A stretch of DNA of 25,875 nucleotides from CAZFYZ01 sp964523735 (GTDB taxonomy: Bacteria > Armatimonadota > UBA5829): the NCBI GenBank assembly GCA_964523735.1, contig CAZFYZ010000049.1:1-25875 (forward strand), given 5' to 3'. The position numbers and the translations under genes are program-made. Each line of letters begins with the position of its first letter. Positions within the stretch are counted from its first letter, which is position 1. The notes beneath the pieces are model-generated. The model was not told where the DNA came from. It made no database searches and saw only the letters and a program-made list of their open reading frames with translations. Shown one piece after another: positions 1 through 8,197 of the stretch.

Positions 1-1905
1 CTTGAGAAGCAGCGGCCTTACATAGAGCGGGCCATCAAGGCCACTCAGGACGCTTACGCCCTGAGCACCGTGGCGGGACGAGAGTTTGCCGCGGAGCCTT
101 CGCTCTCGGCCGCGCAAGTTGCCGCCAACGAGCCCACTGTCGAGAACGTGCGCTTGTGGGACGAGGATCACCTGAAGAGAGCCTACAACCAGATACAGAC
201 CATTCAGCAGTACTACCATTTCCAGGACATTGACGTCGATCGTTACTGGCTTGCGCCAAAGCAGGGCGGTGAGCCGCGCTACCGGCAGGTCTGGCTGGGG
301 GCGAGAGAGTTGAGCGAAGAGCGGCTTCCTGCCAGCGCAAAGACCTGGATTAACCGCCACCTGCAGTACACGCACGGCTACGGTTACGCGATGAGCCCGG
401 TGAACGAGATCACCAAGGACGGCGATCCTCAGTTCTTTGTCAAAGACGTCCCTCCGGTGCCGTCTGTTGACCTGCCCGTGGGTCGCATGGGCATCTACTT
501 TGGCGAGATGACCGACGACTACGTATTCGTCAAGACCAGCGCGGAGGAGTTTGACTACCCGACAGGTGGGCAGCACAAAGCAACGACTTACAAAGGTTCC
601 GGCGGGGTGGGGATTGGCGGCTTCTTCAGGAAGCTGATGTTCGCTCTCCAGTTCTCCGACATGAACATACTGCTGAACGAGAACCTGAATGCCGACAGCC
701 GCATCCTGTATGTTCGCAACATCAGGGAGCGCACCGAGCGCCTGCTGCCGTTCCTGCAGTTCGACAATGACCCATATCTGGTCACAGCCAACGGCAACCT
801 CTACTGGATGCGCGATGCCTACACCTATAGCGATGCGTATCCTTACTCGGCGCACATTCGCGCTGATTGGCCGGTGGATGTCAACTACATCCGCAACTCA
901 GTCAAAGTCGTGGTGGATGCCTACTCGGGCGAAGTGACTGCCTACATAATGGACAAACCGCTCAAGGACCCCATCATCCACACCTACAACCGCATATTCA
1001 AGGGCGTCTTCAAGTCATATTCTGAGATGCCCAAGGAACTGCAGTCGCACGTGCGCTACGCGGAGGATCAGTTCCGCCTGCAGACGCTGGTGTACACGCG
1101 CTACCATTATCCTGCCTCCGACCCGGACGCGTTCTACCGCAACAACGACAACTGGGAGGTTCCCAACAAGGCGTATGTGACCGGCGCCCAGGCCGAGGGC
1201 GGTGAGGAACTGATGGAGCCGTACTACGTCATTATGAAGCTCCCGAATGGCTCCGCCGAAGAGATGATTCTGATGACCCCTTACGTGCGCTCCGGCGAAC
1301 GCAAGAATATGGTCGCCTGGATGTGCGCTCGTTGCGATGAGCCGGCGTACGGCACGATCGTGCTCTACCAGTTCCCAGAGGACAAGAATGTCTATGGCCC
1401 GCAGCAGATCGCCGGCCTTGCGAGCCAGGATACGACGATCTCGCAGCAGTTGGCCTTGTGGAACCAACAGGGCTCGTCCGTTGGCAGTGGGAACTTGCTG
1501 GTGATTCCGATCGAAGATTCGCTGCTATATGTGATGCCGATATACCTGTCCTCAACTGGAACGCAGATCCCTCAGGTCAAGCGCGTGATCGTGGCCATGG
1601 GAGGAAACATCGCTATGGAGCCCACCCTCGGCGAAGCCCTTGAGAGGGTGGTTGGCGCGCCCATACCAACCGCCCCTTCTATGGCTGCCCCATCGACGGC
1701 TCCTTCCACTGGCGGCGTGCTCGGAAAGCCCGGTGCGCCTGCAGGAGCCGTGGCATCGGGAGATGTAAAGCGTCTCGTAGATCAGGCGGTCTCGCAGTAC
1801 GACAAAGCCCAGGCCGCTCAGCGATCAGGCAACTGGGCTGAATACGGTAGGCAGACCGACGCGCTCAAGAAGACGCTGGAGGAGCTGAGGTCGAAGTCCC
1901 GCTAG
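1..1905 (+). CDS. UPF0182 family membrane protein, C-terminal part (5' truncated by window edge)
   Basis: The frame is open from base 1, so the gene starts upstream; the GTG at 70 is internal. The 634 visible residues match the soluble C-terminal region of the UPF0182 (COG1615) family as I know it: VRLWDEDHL near residue 50, then a YYHFQDIDVDRYW block, REL, a THGYGYAMSPVNE block, IYFGEMTDDYV, EFDYPTGG and DAYTYSDAYPYS. A Pro/Ala/Ser-rich linker (about residues 555-585) leads to a terminal helix containing YDKAQAAQRSGNWAEYG, also typical of the family. Full-length members carry several N-terminal membrane helices, which would lie outside the window. The molecular function of the family is not known to me. 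The gene converges on the radical SAM gene, with tandem palindromes between the two. The family call is secure; the role is open. Confidence 0.9.
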   Translation, partial: LEKQRPYIERAIKATQDAYALSTVAGREFAAEPSLSAAQVAANEPTVENVRLWDEDHLKRAYNQIQTIQQYYHFQDIDVDRYWLAPKQGGEPRYRQVWLGARELSEERLPASAKTWINRHLQYTHGYGYAMSPVNEITKDGDPQFFVKDVPPVPSVDLPVGRMGIYFGEMTDDYVFVKTSAEEFDYPTGGQHKATTYKGSGGVGIGGFFRKLMFALQFSDMNILLNENLNADSRILYVRNIRERTERLLPFLQFDNDPYLVTANGNLYWMRDAYTYSDAYPYSAHIRADWPVDVNYIRNSVKVVVDAYSGEVTAYIMDKPLKDPIIHTYNRIFKGVFKSYSEMPKELQSHVRYAEDQFRLQTLVYTRYHYPASDPDAFYRNNDNWEVPNKAYVTGAQAEGGEELMEPYYVIMKLPNGSAEEMILMTPYVRSGERKNMVAWMCARCDEPAYGTIVLYQFPEDKNVYGPQQIAGLASQDTTISQQLALWNQQGSSVGSGNLLVIPIEDSLLYVMPIYLSSTGTQIPQVKRVIVAMGGNIAMEPTLGEALERVVGAPIPTAPSMAAPSTAPSTGGVLGKPGAPAGAVASGDVKRLVDQAVSQYDKAQAAQRSGNWAEYGRQTDALKKTLEELRSKSR

Positions 1906-1934
1906 CCTTGTGCGAGTTGGCACCGCTCAAAGCG

Positions 1935-2015
1935 CCCCTCTCCACTCGCGGGAGAGGGCTGGGGTGAGGGGGCTACCTACCCCCTCTCCTGGGGGAGAGG
2001 GCCGGGGTGAGGGCG
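1935..2015. repeat. Tandem pair of CCCTCTCC/GGAGAGGG palindromic elements
   Basis: Two copies (1935-1970 and 1980-2015) share a CCCCTCTCC arm, a short loop, a GGAGAGGG arm and a 3' GGGGTGAGGG tail. They lie between the convergent UPF0182 and radical SAM genes. The second copy is read through by the radical SAM gene on the minus strand. Similar pairs or single copies occur at 16470-16550, 14669-14695 and 23018-23055. REP-like palindromes of this general sequence are common in GC-rich environmental genomes. No transposase is present here. Confidence 0.85.
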
Positions 2016-3431
2016 CATTCCACTCTCCACGTCCTGAACCCGTCGAATGTCCTCCGGTGCGGTCTCTAGCTTCCCCCTGCATCCATCCAGCAGCATCGGC
2101 AGCAGCGGACGGAAGTAGGGCAAGGCGTGGCACTTAATCGCCAGGTCCCAACCCGATGCCAGCGTGTGCCACGTCCCTGCGTAGAGCAGGTGCCGCGCGC
2201 GTTCGACTGGATCAGTCTTGAGAGTTGCGCTGGCCCAGATCGACCTCCACTCATAGAACCTGCGATATGCCCGACAGTACCCCGCTTCCAGAGCCTCGGG
2301 TGACATTCGTGCCGGGCAAAAGACAGCCTGGCAGGTGTCGTACCGACTCCAGTCGGTCGTCAGGACTCGGCCTTCTGCCATCATCTGGCTAAAGAACGGC
2401 GTGCCTGGGAACGGCGTCAGGATGTGGAACGTGGCGGTCTCGACGCTGTTCTCTATCGCCCAGTCGACTGTGCGGTCAAACACATCCTCATCGTCCTCAT
2501 CGAACCCAAAGACAAACGTCGCATTGACGAGCACGCCATTGTCGTGCATGCGCCTGATCGCGGCCCGGGACCTGCCATCGAGGTTCTGGGGCTTGCACGC
2601 TCCTCTCAGGTTGCTGTCGTTGATGGTCTCGAAGCCGACTATCAGGCTCCGCAAGCCGCAGTCCGCGGCCTTTTCAAGCAGGCCCGGCGCGAGTATGCCG
2701 TCGACCGATGCCGCCGTCTGCCAGACCCGTCCCATCCCCTGCATCCCGTCGAACAGCGCATCCGCGAACTCCCGACAGCCGAGCAGATGATCATCGAGGA
2801 AGTAGAGATGCTGTCCGGGCAGATTCTCGATCTCCGCCAGAGCCTCATCTACCGGCCGCGTGTAGTAGTGTCTGCCGCCCGCGAAGAACACTGAGTTCGT
2901 GCAGAACGAGCACTGGTGGGGACACCCCCGAGTAACCATGATCGTGTTCGGCACCAGATAGCGATCCAGGTCGATGAGATCGCGCCTCGGCCTCGGCTCG
3001 CCAGCAAGACAGCGGTGTTCTGATCGGTAGATGGGGTGGGAGACTCCGGCGCGAAGATCGCTCAGGAACCGCGGCCACGTGTCTTCGCCTGGCCCCAGGA
3101 AGATCGAGTTGGCATGCTGAGCTGCCTCTGCCGGCAGGGCTGTGGCGTGCAGCCCGCCCAGGCATACATAGCTTCCGCGCGCTGTATAGAGATCAGCAAG
3201 CTCGTAGGCACGATAGGCTGAGGTAGTCCTGACATCGATCGCCACCACATCAGGCTGATCATCCAGTGTCAGCCGCTCCACGTTCTCGTCCTGGATCTCC
3301 GCCTCGTCTGAATCATCCAGATACGCCGCCAACTGTGCCATACCAAGCGGCGCGAATAGGGAGTACTTGATCTGCCGGTAGTGTGGCGTCCTCAACTCCG
3401 ACAACGCCGGGATGATGAACTTGACCTTCAT
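1977..3431 (-). CDS. B12-binding-type radical SAM protein (DUF4070-like C-terminus)
   Basis: This 484-residue protein has an N-terminal Rossmann-like cobalamin-binding-type domain (about 1-130; LGGLHATALP and GPGEDTWP match the family pattern). I see no clear DxHxxG motif, so B12 itself may not be ligated in the base-off mode. The radical SAM core follows, with the cluster motif TRGCPHQCSFC (Cys170, Cys174, Cys177). Further on come FLDDHLLG, FVFGFDEDDEDVF and a C-terminal block (TPFPGTPFFSQM...GRVLTTDWSRYD) like DUF4070 proteins. Such enzymes often modify lipids, hopanoids or tetrapyrroles, but the substrate cannot be read here. A GGAAGG lies about 10 nt before the ATG. The last dozen or so residues (GMRPHPGPLPQERG) come from a palindromic repeat, so the native end may have been replaced. 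The gene is downstream of two other minus-strand genes and may be cotranscribed with them. Confidence 0.88.
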   Translation of the reverse strand: MKVKFIIPALSELRTPHYRQIKYSLFAPLGMAQLAAYLDDSDEAEIQDENVERLTLDDQPDVVAIDVRTTSAYRAYELADLYTARGSYVCLGGLHATALPAEAAQHANSIFLGPGEDTWPRFLSDLRAGVSHPIYRSEHRCLAGEPRPRRDLIDLDRYLVPNTIMVTRGCPHQCSFCTNSVFFAGGRHYYTRPVDEALAEIENLPGQHLYFLDDHLLGCREFADALFDGMQGMGRVWQTAASVDGILAPGLLEKAADCGLRSLIVGFETINDSNLRGACKPQNLDGRSRAAIRRMHDNGVLVNATFVFGFDEDDEDVFDRTVDWAIENSVETATFHILTPFPGTPFFSQMMAEGRVLTTDWSRYDTCQAVFCPARMSPEALEAGYCRAYRRFYEWRSIWASATLKTDPVERARHLLYAGTWHTLASGWDLAIKCHALPYFRPLLPMLLDGCRGKLETAPEDIRRVQDVESGMRPHPGPLPQERG

Positions 3432-3480
3432 TTCCGCGCCGCCTTCCGTCTTGTTGTGGAATGCGTCTCATACGCCTGAG

Positions 3481-3696
3481 GGGGCTCAGAGAGCCCTGCT
3501 ACAAGGATAGTCCTCCGGTTGTAGTCGGCGTCTCCGACGCCGGTCGGGGCTCAGAGAGCCCGTCTGCAAGGATAGTCCCCCGTTGTAGTTGGCGTCTCCG
3601 ACGCCGGCCGGGGCTCAGAGAGCCCTGCTACAAGGATAGTCCCCCGTTGTAGTTGGCGTCTCCGACGCCGGTCGGGGCTCGGAGAGCCCGTCTACA
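3481..3696. repeat. 64-65 bp tandem repeat array, about 3.3 copies, each with several hairpins
   Basis: Units begin at 3481, 3546, 3610 and 3674 (periods 65, 64, 64); the last is partial. Each full unit holds GGGCTC-AGA-GAGCCC, then a TACAA...TTGTA pair, then GGCGTC-TCC-GACGCC, so a transcript would fold into a chain of short hairpins. The array fills the gap between the small membrane-protein gene and the radical SAM gene and forms the 3' end of the former. There are no unique spacers, so it is not a CRISPR. Confidence 0.9.
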
Positions 3697-4001
3697 GCAG
3701 ATCTTCGAAGCCGATTCCATGCAACAAGCATCAACGCCGCTATCAGGAGCGTCGGCACGAGCATCACGAAGCTGCCATAGAGGAACAGGTAAGTCACGCA
3801 GTCGATGCGCTCGATCAGACTGGACTTCGAGCCCTCCAGCAGGGCCGACACATATCCCCTCAGCCCCAGCAGATGCGCCGTGCAGTAGATGGCTGCCAGC
3901 CAGATTGCCCGCCGAGCGAGTTCTCTCGCGGGGGTGGATGAGTGTCTTACTGCGCGATTGCTATGTGTTGTTGCTGAGTTCTCTCGTGCACAGCGTTCCA
4001 T
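3615..4001 (-). CDS. Small membrane protein with two predicted helices, unknown function
   Basis: This 128-residue protein was not recognised as a named family. It has two hydrophobic stretches, roughly residues 33-56 (AIWLAAIYCTAHLLGLRGYV region) and 70-93 (YLFLYGSFVMLVPTLLIAAL region). The ATG at 4001 is supported by a strong GGAGGG six bases upstream (plus-strand 4008-4013). The gene overlaps the 3' end of the preceding minus-strand gene by 55 nt, which suggests coupled expression. The final 25 or so residues are encoded by the 64-bp repeat array, so the true end may have been extended or replaced by repeat insertion. Overlap, SD quality and the membrane pattern together argue that the gene is real. 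Confidence 0.7.
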   Translation of the reverse strand: MERCARENSATTHSNRAVRHSSTPARELARRAIWLAAIYCTAHLLGLRGYVSALLEGSKSSLIERIDCVTYLFLYGSFVMLVPTLLIAALMLVAWNRLRRSAVDGLSEPRPASETPTTTGDYPCSRAL

Positions 4002-5182
4002 AGTGGTCCCTCCGTCATAGCGTAAAGCAGCACTGCATCTCCGACCAGGTTGCTCGCCTTATAGGTCAGTCCGCCGTTACGGCGAACCGGCATACCGCCG
4101 AACTGGATAGATGCCAGGATGCCTCGAAAGTAGTCGTCATCGTCAAACGCCGCCGCTGCCACCGCGGCAAGCGCGGTCGAACTGGGGCTGACGTTCAGCA
4201 GAGGCGCGATCGGTCCCGAGTCGATATCCAGCCCTGCGTCGCTGCCCTTCGGCCACTCCAGCGCATAGCTAAACCCTAACGTCCGGACGCTCAGAGCTTT
4301 GCGAGCCAGCCTGTACTGCTTCAGAGCGAACTCCGGGTCAACGACCTGCAGCATGTGGCTGACCATCCATATCGACGAGCCCTCCCCGCCGGCCCCACAG
4401 ACCGCCGGTGACCCATCGAACGAAAACGCCGATATGAGAAGCCCGGTCTTCGGCTCGATCAGCTTAGACTTGGCCAAACGGAGCCAGGAGGAGACAAACT
4501 TGGAGTGGTCCGTGCCGTCCAGGGCATCCGCCATCCTGATCGACGCAATCGCAATCGAGTTGCAGAAGATCCAGCATTCGTTTGGGTAGCTCTCCGCGCA
4601 CAACACCGGGCTCTCGGACATCTGCGCGACCATCTTTCGCACGCGATGCTGCAGCAACGGCTTGTAGGCAAGCTTCTCCTCGACCATCCGCCTGGAGGCG
4701 AGCATCAGCGCGATCTCTCCATCGACGAAGACACTGCCGCGACGCTCCGCCATCCAGCCCTCACGATGCCCGTAGGGCAGAAGGAAGTACTCGCAGCCAC
4801 CTTGCTGTTCGTGCTTGAGCGTGTCTTCTATGACGGCATCCATGGCACGACATGCGGTTGTGCGATACGAGTCATCCCGCAGCGCCATGTTCGCCATCGA
4901 GAGGACGAAATAGGTGCGGCTCATGAAGTCCCACTCGGGATTGATCTTGCGCAACTTGCCTAACTCGGCGGTCTGCAGGCTGGGTTTGAGCCAGATCGCC
5001 ACCTGAGCATCGGCTAGTTCCTGAGCGTGAACCGAGTTTCCGCCGGCTGGCCGGTAGTTCGCAACCGGGCGCTCGAAGAGTCGATGTACGCACGGTGCCC
5101 AGATGCAGAACGCCGCGACCAGAGCGATGAATGTCCTCAGGGCTTCCCTTCTGCGGTAGAAGCGTTTTGTCGTTGGTTTCAT
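3947..5182 (-). CDS. Membrane-anchored or secreted protein, possibly alpha/alpha-barrel (linalool dehydratase-like)
   Basis: The 411-residue protein starts with a basic segment and a hydrophobic helix (about residues 14-32), so a signal anchor or secretion signal is likely. The start is well supported by AGGAGG seven bases upstream of the ATG. The rest is helical in character, with Trp/Gly/Asn-rich turns such as YPNECWIFCNSIAIAS, DGTDHSKFVSSWL and LDIDSGPIAPLL. This pattern reminds me of the alpha/alpha-barrel fold of linalool dehydratase/isomerase-like proteins, but that is from memory and is weak. No catalytic residues can be assigned. It is the first gene of a minus-strand set with the small membrane protein (55-nt overlap) and the radical SAM enzyme. 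Confidence 0.6.
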   Translation of the reverse strand: MKPTTKRFYRRREALRTFIALVAAFCIWAPCVHRLFERPVANYRPAGGNSVHAQELADAQVAIWLKPSLQTAELGKLRKINPEWDFMSRTYFVLSMANMALRDDSYRTTACRAMDAVIEDTLKHEQQGGCEYFLLPYGHREGWMAERRGSVFVDGEIALMLASRRMVEEKLAYKPLLQHRVRKMVAQMSESPVLCAESYPNECWIFCNSIAIASIRMADALDGTDHSKFVSSWLRLAKSKLIEPKTGLLISAFSFDGSPAVCGAGGEGSSIWMVSHMLQVVDPEFALKQYRLARKALSVRTLGFSYALEWPKGSDAGLDIDSGPIAPLLNVSPSSTALAAVAAAAFDDDDYFRGILASIQFGGMPVRRNGGLTYKASNLVGDAVLLYAMTEGPLWNAVHERTQQQHIAIAQ

Positions 5183-5325
5183 CTTGTGCCTCCTTGTCTG
5201 GGTGAGGACTTTATAACGTAAAGAGCTTTATGTAGTATACTGCCCGACAAGCGACTTTGTTCCAGGCGGACATTCGAGGCGGTCTCTGTAGCATCAAACG
5301 TCGATTCGGCACCAGACCATGTGGG

Positions 5326-5344
5326 TCCTGAATCGAGTTCAGGA
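5326..5344. repeat. Short palindrome TCCTGAA-TCGAG-TTCAGGA
   Basis: Perfect 7-bp arms with a 5-nt loop lie in the 281-bp divergent gap between the minus-strand set and the DUF4838 gene. The flanks (GGG...TGACGA) match a dispersed element I have seen in many environmental genomes. A related, less perfect hairpin lies at 24422-24440. It has no T-tract, so it is not a standard terminator. Confidence 0.6.
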
Positions 5345-5384
5345 TGACGAAGTGGACCGTAGTAACTGAGCAGTTGCCTTCTGC

Positions 5385-5414
5385 TTGTTATCAGGCTCAA
5401 TGAGGTGCTACAAT
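5385..5414 (+). promoter_or_regulatory. Predicted sigma70-type promoter of the DUF4838 gene
   Basis: TTGTTA (5385-5390) and TACAAT (5409-5414) are separated by 18 bp. Transcription from about 5421 would leave a leader of some 40 nt carrying the GGAGG (5452-5456) that precedes the chosen ATG. The prediction is from motif match only. Confidence 0.5.
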
Positions 5415-5463
5415 GCCAACTACCGGAGTGATACTAATTGGCCTATTGTTTGGAGGTAGATGT

Positions 5464-7941
5464 ATGAAGCACACTGCGATAGCGGCTGCGGTCACAGGGT
5501 TGCTGGCAAGTAATATGGTTCAGGCGGCTACAGTCATAGTAGCGCCGACCAAAGCCTCGCGGGCGGAGAAGCTCGCCGAGCGCGAACTGCAGCGGTATAT
5601 CTACCTTAGGACGGGTGGGCTGGCGGAGATCGCAGACAAGCCCGCCTCCCAGCGTATTGTGGTTGCTCGCAAAGGCGGTGCAGTGATCGCCGACACAGCC
5701 GTTGCCAAGGCCGCTTCCGATCTGAGGCCACAGGAGTACCTGATCAGGACTACCACCAAGGGCAACTCCCGCACGTGGTGGATCGTCGGCGGAGACGACC
5801 CCGGGACCCTGTACGGGGCCTACCGGTTCGTCGAAAGACTTGGGGTTCGGTTCTATCTGCACGGCGATGTGATCCCGGACAAGCGCCTTGGCAAGCTGCC
5901 GGTGGTGAACGAGACCGGCAAGCCCATCTTCGCCCTCCGCGGCATCCAGCCTTTCCACGACTTCCCCGAGGGACCCGACTGGTGGAACACGGATGACTAC
6001 CTTGCCTACGTCTCACAGCTTCCGAAGTTGCGAATGAACTTCATCGGGTTCCACTGCTACCCTGAGTGGTCGCCGGAGCCGGCCGTCTGGATAGGTGACA
6101 AGTCCGACGTTGAACCGGATGGCAAGGTGCGCTTCAGCTATCCGGCGCGATGGGCGAACACCGCCCTCGATGGGTCTTGGCTTTATGCCGCGATGCCCAC
6201 GAGCGCATACGCGAGCGGCGCCTCACTTCTGTTCCCCGGCGATGCCTATGGTAACGATGTGATGAACGGCTACCTGCCAGCGCCGAAGACGGTCGAGGAG
6301 AGTAACCAGGTCTTCAACAACACCGCCGACATGTTTCGCAGCGTCTTCTCCTATGCCCGCGAGCTCGGCATCAAGACCTGCGTCGGTACCGAGACCCCGC
6401 TGCAGGTGCCCGCTCAGGTTCGTGAGCATCTCAAGCAGCAGGGTAAGGACGCGTCCGCCAGGTCGGTCTATGAGGGCATGTTTACGCGCATCGCCCGCGC
6501 CCATCCGGTGGATTACTACTGGTTGTGGACGCCGGAGGTTTGGACTGCTGAAGGCAACACTCAGGAGCAGGTGGATGCGACGATCAAGGACTTCCAGTCG
6601 GCACTTGCCGCACTGGACGCCGTTGGCAAGCCGTTTACGCTCGCTTCTTGTGGGTGGGTGCTTGGTCCGCTGGACAGGATCCTGCCAAAGGACAGCCCCA
6701 TGAGCTGTATTAACCGCGCGGTCGGCCACGAACCGATCGAGCCTGGCTTCGCCGAGGTCAAGGACAGGCCGAAGTGGGCGATCCCCTGGCTGGAGAACGA
6801 CGGCCAGATGATCATTCCCCAGTCCTGGGTGGGCAGGATGCGGCACGACGCGGTCGATGCCCGGAGCCTCGGCTGCGACGGTCTCCTTGGAATCCACTGG
6901 CGCACCAAGGTTATCTCCCAGAACATTTCCGCGCTCGCTGCTGCCGGATGGGACCAGTCATGGGCGCCGGCTACCTACCGCTATACTGACTTCAAGAAGG
7001 CTGCTGACAAGGGCTGGGACCGAACGATGCCCACTACGGACTTCTACACTGACTTCGCACGCGCGAACTTCGGGGACAATGTGGCCGCTTCGGTGGCCAG
7101 GATTCTGGCGAGTGTGGACGGACGCCGGATGCCCATGCCGGCAGCTTGGAACGAAGGTAACGATGGACCAGGCATGATCTACCCGAACGAACAGCCCTGG
7201 GAGACCGAGAAAACCAAGTACGCGTTTGTCGATGAACTAGACGACCTGCGGAGCCGGGTTCGCGGCAAGGGCAACATTGAACGGTTCGACTACTGGCTGA
7301 ACACGTATAGTTTCCTGAGGGCCATCGGTGAACTCGGGTGCCTGCGCGGGCAGCTCGACCTCAAAGCGAAGGCGATCGAGTCGGCGACTGCCCCGGCCGC
7401 CAAGGCCGAGCTTGCGCGCGAGGCTCTTGGCCTGCGCGTTCGCTTGTCGCGGCTGTGGGAGCGGGCAGTAGCGCTGCAGTTGGCCGCCGTCGACACACCC
7501 GGCGAAATGGGGACCATCGACAACCTCGAGCGCCACAATCGAAAGATGAAGATGTTCCTGACCAAGCACGACGATCTGGTTGCGGGCGCCTTGGGGACGT
7601 CGCTTCCGGCTGACCTGGAGGTCTCCACTGCCTACGCTGGCTCTCCCAGGATCATAGTCCCTACAGTTCGATCTCAAGCCGGACCCGGGGAATCAATCAA
7701 GCTCAGGGTCATCATTCCGGACAGGAAGCTATCGGCAGATGCTGTGCTGCACTGGCGGCCGCTTGGCAAGGGGACATACAAGACGCTGCCGATCCAGCAC
7801 GTTAGCCGCGGGGTCCACGAGGTCACGCTACCTCCCGCCAGAGAGGCGTTCGAGTACTACATTACTGCTCAGACATCTGCTGGCAAGCTCGTGTGGCCGG
7901 CAATGGCGCCGCAGATCAACCAGACCGTGGTCGTGTGGTAA
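5464..7941 (+). CDS. Secreted DUF4838 domain protein, probable glycoside-hydrolase-like
   Basis: The ATG at 5464 is chosen over the upstream in-frame ATG (5413) because GGAGG sits seven bases before it and it opens directly into a signal peptide (MKHTAIAAAVTGLLASNMVQA, cleavage likely after VQA). The mature N-terminus (VIVAPTKASRAEKLAERELQ, then GGDDPGTLYGAYRFVERLGV) resembles the non-catalytic N-terminal domain found in alpha-glucuronidases and hexosaminidases. It is followed by the DUF4838 region (FALRGIQPFHDFPEGPDWWN, then FIGFHCYPEW). The C-terminal 130 residues look like a beta-rich accessory domain. At 825 residues it is a typical large extracytoplasmic carbohydrate-active-type protein. 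Catalytic acids cannot be assigned confidently. It stands alone, with its own promoter and the dcw control region downstream. Confidence 0.82.
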   Translation: MKHTAIAAAVTGLLASNMVQAATVIVAPTKASRAEKLAERELQRYIYLRTGGLAEIADKPASQRIVVARKGGAVIADTAVAKAASDLRPQEYLIRTTTKGNSRTWWIVGGDDPGTLYGAYRFVERLGVRFYLHGDVIPDKRLGKLPVVNETGKPIFALRGIQPFHDFPEGPDWWNTDDYLAYVSQLPKLRMNFIGFHCYPEWSPEPAVWIGDKSDVEPDGKVRFSYPARWANTALDGSWLYAAMPTSAYASGASLLFPGDAYGNDVMNGYLPAPKTVEESNQVFNNTADMFRSVFSYARELGIKTCVGTETPLQVPAQVREHLKQQGKDASARSVYEGMFTRIARAHPVDYYWLWTPEVWTAEGNTQEQVDATIKDFQSALAALDAVGKPFTLASCGWVLGPLDRILPKDSPMSCINRAVGHEPIEPGFAEVKDRPKWAIPWLENDGQMIIPQSWVGRMRHDAVDARSLGCDGLLGIHWRTKVISQNISALAAAGWDQSWAPATYRYTDFKKAADKGWDRTMPTTDFYTDFARANFGDNVAASVARILASVDGRRMPMPAAWNEGNDGPGMIYPNEQPWETEKTKYAFVDELDDLRSRVRGKGNIERFDYWLNTYSFLRAIGELGCLRGQLDLKAKAIESATAPAAKAELAREALGLRVRLSRLWERAVALQLAAVDTPGEMGTIDNLERHNRKMKMFLTKHDDLVAGALGTSLPADLEVSTAYAGSPRIIVPTVRSQAGPGESIKLRVIIPDRKLSADAVLHWRPLGKGTYKTLPIQHVSRGVHEVTLPPAREAFEYYITAQTSAGKLVWPAMAPQINQTVVVW

Positions 7942-8002
7942 CCGACCGGGGCACGGCTCGGATGGGAATTCACACGTCGTAACTGGGGAATAGTGCGGCA
8001 AG

Positions 8003-8018
8003 ACGTCATGCTTGACGT
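8003..8018. promoter_or_regulatory. Inverted repeat ACGTCA-TGCT-TGACGT
   Basis: Perfect 6-bp arms with a 4-bp spacer lie about 60 bp after the DUF4838 stop. There is no following T-run, so an operator is at least as likely as a terminator. It lies 36 bp upstream of the LexA-like boxes. Confidence 0.35.
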
Positions 8019-8055
8019 GAGTTCTCGCCACTTCATCTCTTGCCTTTCCTGTGAC

Positions 8056-8092
8056 AGAACAGATGTTCTGTGGGATAGCGAACGCTTGTTCG
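8056..8092. promoter_or_regulatory. Two LexA/DinR-like boxes upstream of mraZ
   Basis: Box 1 (8056-8069) reads AGAACAGATGTTCT and box 2 (8079-8092) reads CGAACGCTTGTTCG. The latter fits the Gram-positive SOS operator CGAAC-N4-GTTCG exactly. Their centres are 23 bp apart, roughly two helical turns. A weak promoter (GTGACA 8051-8056, 17 bp, GATAGC 8074-8079) would be covered by both. The better mraZ promoter starts about 75 bp further downstream. LexA binding is inferred from the motif alone. Confidence 0.5.
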
Positions 8093-8168
8093 TTATCGTT
8101 CTGTCCGACTCCAACCAGCCTCTGTACCACTCCTCCCAAAAAAAGTTCTAAATTCTGTTTACAGGCTA

Positions 8169-8197
8169 TTGACAAGGCCCCTGCTTGCTGCTAAACT
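8169..8197 (+). promoter_or_regulatory. Predicted main dcw promoter upstream of mraZ
   Basis: TTGACA (8169-8174) and TAAACT (8192-8197) are separated by 17 bp, the best sigma70-type match in the window. Transcription would begin near 8204, giving a leader of about 130 nt before mraZ. Just after that point lie two GTGG words (8212-8215 and 8223-8226), 11 bp apart. MraZ proteins are known to bind direct repeats with TGGG- or GTGG-like cores near their own promoter, so this could be the autoregulatory site; that part is inference. Confidence 0.65.

Noticed and set aside
70..72. GTG as the start of the UPF0182 gene
   Set aside because: The frame is open to base 1, and the codons before 70 continue the family pattern (PYIERAIKATQDAYAL), so the gene is truncated by the window.
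1910..2137. Small ORFs over the 1935-2015 repeats on both strands
   Set aside because: They are translations of the GC-rich palindromes with no SD and no family features.
3481..3700. CRISPR-like regular array
   Set aside because: The units are contiguous with no variable spacers; the whole 64 bp repeats. It is a tandem palindromic array.
5234..5241. AGTATACT as a promoter -10 for the minus-strand genes
   Set aside because: The octamer is palindromic and could serve either strand, but no -35 is found at a suitable distance on either side.
8012..8040. Promoter TTGACG plus a -10 at about 8035
   Set aside because: The -10 (ATCTCT) is too poor, and the TTGACG belongs to the 8003-8018 inverted repeat.
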